From assembly GCF_021283545.2 (NCBI RefSeq), contig NZ_CP128540.1, positions 779,501-843,500 of the forward strand: a stretch of 64,000 bases of DNA, in the 5' to 3' direction. The stretch comes from Pseudomonas alloputida. GTDB taxonomy: Bacteria; Pseudomonadota; Gammaproteobacteria; Pseudomonadales; Pseudomonadaceae. Shown here in pieces: positions 62,975 through 64,000 of this stretch; position 1 is the first letter of the stretch, and each line of letters starts with the position of its first letter. Below the pieces are notes generated by a model. That model saw nothing but the letters and a program-made list of their open reading frames with translations, ran no database searches and was not told the origin of the DNA. The position numbers and the translations under genes are program-made.

Positions 62975-64000
62975 TCAGCCCAGACAGCGGGTTACATGCT
63001 TGATCGACTGATAGGCCGACAACCCCCAAGGCCCCAGCTCACGGCCGATCCCGCTGCCCTTGGTGCCCCCCCAGGACGTTTCGACGAACACCGCCTGCAC
63101 CGAGTTGATCCACACATGGCCAACCTCCAGCGCATCGGCCACGCGCTCGGCGCGTTCCAGGTCGGCGGAGCATACTGTAGCCACCAGCCCGAAGCGGCTG
63201 TCATTGGCTTCGGCAATGGCCTGTTCCTCGGTGGCAAAGCGCCATGCGCAGAGCACCGGGCCAAAGATTTCCTCGGTCCACAGGCGGCTGTCTTTCGGCA
63301 CATCGGTATACAGCGTCGGGCTGACGAACCAGCCTTCACGGTCCAGTGCATGGCCGCCAGCCAGGCACTGCAAACCTTCTTCCCGCGCCGTGGCAAAGTA
63401 GCTGGCCACCTTCAGCCATTGCGCCTGGCTGGTCAGCGGGCCCATGTCGACCTCTTCGGTCAAAGGATTACCCACCCGCAGGTTTTCCAGTGCCGCCTGC
63501 AAGCGCGGCAGCAGTGCATCGGCAATGCCGTCCTGCACCAGCAGCCGCGATGTGGCCGAACACATCTGGCCGGCATTCCAGCTGATGCCGGCAACAATCC
63601 ATTCCACTGCCTGGTCGACATCGCAATCATCGAACACCACGATGGCCGACTTGCCACCCAGTTCCAGCGTCACCGGCCGGCACTGCGCCGAAGCGCTGCG
63701 CATCACTTGGCTGCCGACGCTGTTGCTACCGGTGAAGGACAACTTGTCCAGGCCGTTGTGATTGCTCAGCGCGGCGCCGGTCTCGGCCTTGCCGTTGACG
63801 ATGTTCAGCACCCCGGCGGGCAACCCCAGGGCGTCGGCGATCTGGCCGTAGGCCTGCTCGATCAGCGGGGTGACCTCTGAAGGCTTGAGCACCACGGTGC
63901 AACCGGCGGCCAGGGCCGGGGCAAGTTTCCAGGCGCTGGTCACCAACGGGAAGTTCCACGGCACGATCAGGCCGACCACGCCCACCGGTTCAAGGCGGGT
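62975..64000 (-). CDS. Aldehyde dehydrogenase (BetB-like), C-terminal part, runs off the right edge
   Basis: The frame is open from 64000 to the stop at 62975, giving about 341 residues. Visible are VGLIVPWNFPLVTSAWKLAPALAAGCTVVLKPSE, FTGSNSVGSQV, the general-base Glu in TLELGGKSAIVVF and the catalytic Cys in NAGQMCSATSRLLV. The text is close to betaine/amino-aldehyde dehydrogenases. The N-terminal 120 or so residues lie outside the window, so the substrate is undecided. Confidence 0.92.
   Translation of the reverse strand, partial: TRLEPVGVVGLIVPWNFPLVTSAWKLAPALAAGCTVVLKPSEVTPLIEQAYGQIADALGLPAGVLNIVNGKAETGAALSNHNGLDKLSFTGSNSVGSQVMRSASAQCRPVTLELGGKSAIVVFDDCDVDQAVEWIVAGISWNAGQMCSATSRLLVQDGIADALLPRLQAALENLRVGNPLTEEVDMGPLTSQAQWLKVASYFATAREEGLQCLAGGHALDREGWFVSPTLYTDVPKDSRLWTEEIFGPVLCAWRFATEEQAIAEANDSRFGLVATVCSADLERAERVADALEVGHVWINSVQAVFVETSWGGTKGSGIGRELGPWGLSAYQSIKHVTRCLG

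Noticed and set aside
60315..63029. 904-codon open frame on the minus strand
   Set aside because: It is the antisense shadow of the MscS-type channel gene; the translation is low-complexity Gln/His/Arg-rich and has no domain.

Overview
The window is a stretch of chromosome from a Pseudomonas of the P. putida group. This rests on high GC with strong third-position GC, the many REP/REPIN palindromes of the P. putida type (a GTGGGAGCGGGC...GCCCGCGAAGAGGCC pattern), an IS110-family element sitting in a REP pair, and a gene order I recognise from P. putida/P. aeruginosa (morA beside glyA, ispB-rplU-rpmA-obgE-proB-creA, mksFEB). No database search was possible, so product names come from reading the translations.

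Layout. 1-1000: the tail of a malate/lactate-type dehydrogenase, then an orphan T6SS Hcp cut to its first half and coupled to a small membrane protein. 1000-12500: a sulfur/homoserine amino-acid island: polar amino-acid ABC transporter, homocysteine S-methyltransferase (mmuM), a Cys/Met-metabolism PLP enzyme, an APC permease, a LysR regulator, a threonine synthase paralogue, an Lrp/AsnC regulator, a stand-alone homoserine dehydrogenase, an aldehyde dehydrogenase and a RidA protein. 12600-16700: a Fur-box-preceded FecI/FecR/TonB-receptor iron-signalling operon. 16800-23300: a BASS/ACR3-like transporter, glyA, and the large GGDEF/EAL regulator morA. 23400-36650: conserved genes (ettA, gdhA, a Gre-like factor, a DUF3015 plus DUF4105 exported pair, a LonP-like protease, YqhA-like, fklB, a Fur-box gene, phnA/yjdM). 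36800-41700: ispB divergent from rplU-rpmA, then obgE, proB and creA. 41800-46600: the MksFEB condensin operon. 46800-48700: a conserved protein coupled to rimI, and an M15 peptidase.

48600-52300 is the most rearranged part: a LysR gene with a one-base frameshift, and an ISPpu9-like IS110 element inserted in a REPIN. Its non-coding region downstream of the transposase, which is a diverged copy of the transposase 5' leader, is tandemly duplicated with a 461-bp period. 52300-58600: a LysE exporter, tRNA-Met, an orphan FecR, two MFS transporters, and a FecI/FecR pair without a receptor; each iron-signalling unit has a candidate Fur box. 58600-64000: the alkylation-repair pair alkA-like/ada, an MscS-type channel, and an aldehyde dehydrogenase that runs off the right edge.

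Most of the window is conserved chromosomal backbone. The items most worth a second look are the duplicated IS110 regulatory-RNA region, the truncated Hcp with its coupled membrane protein, the homoserine/threonine paralogue cluster with symmetric operator-like repeats in its promoters, the Gre-like factor lacking its acidic tip, and the MksBEF operon without the MksG nuclease.
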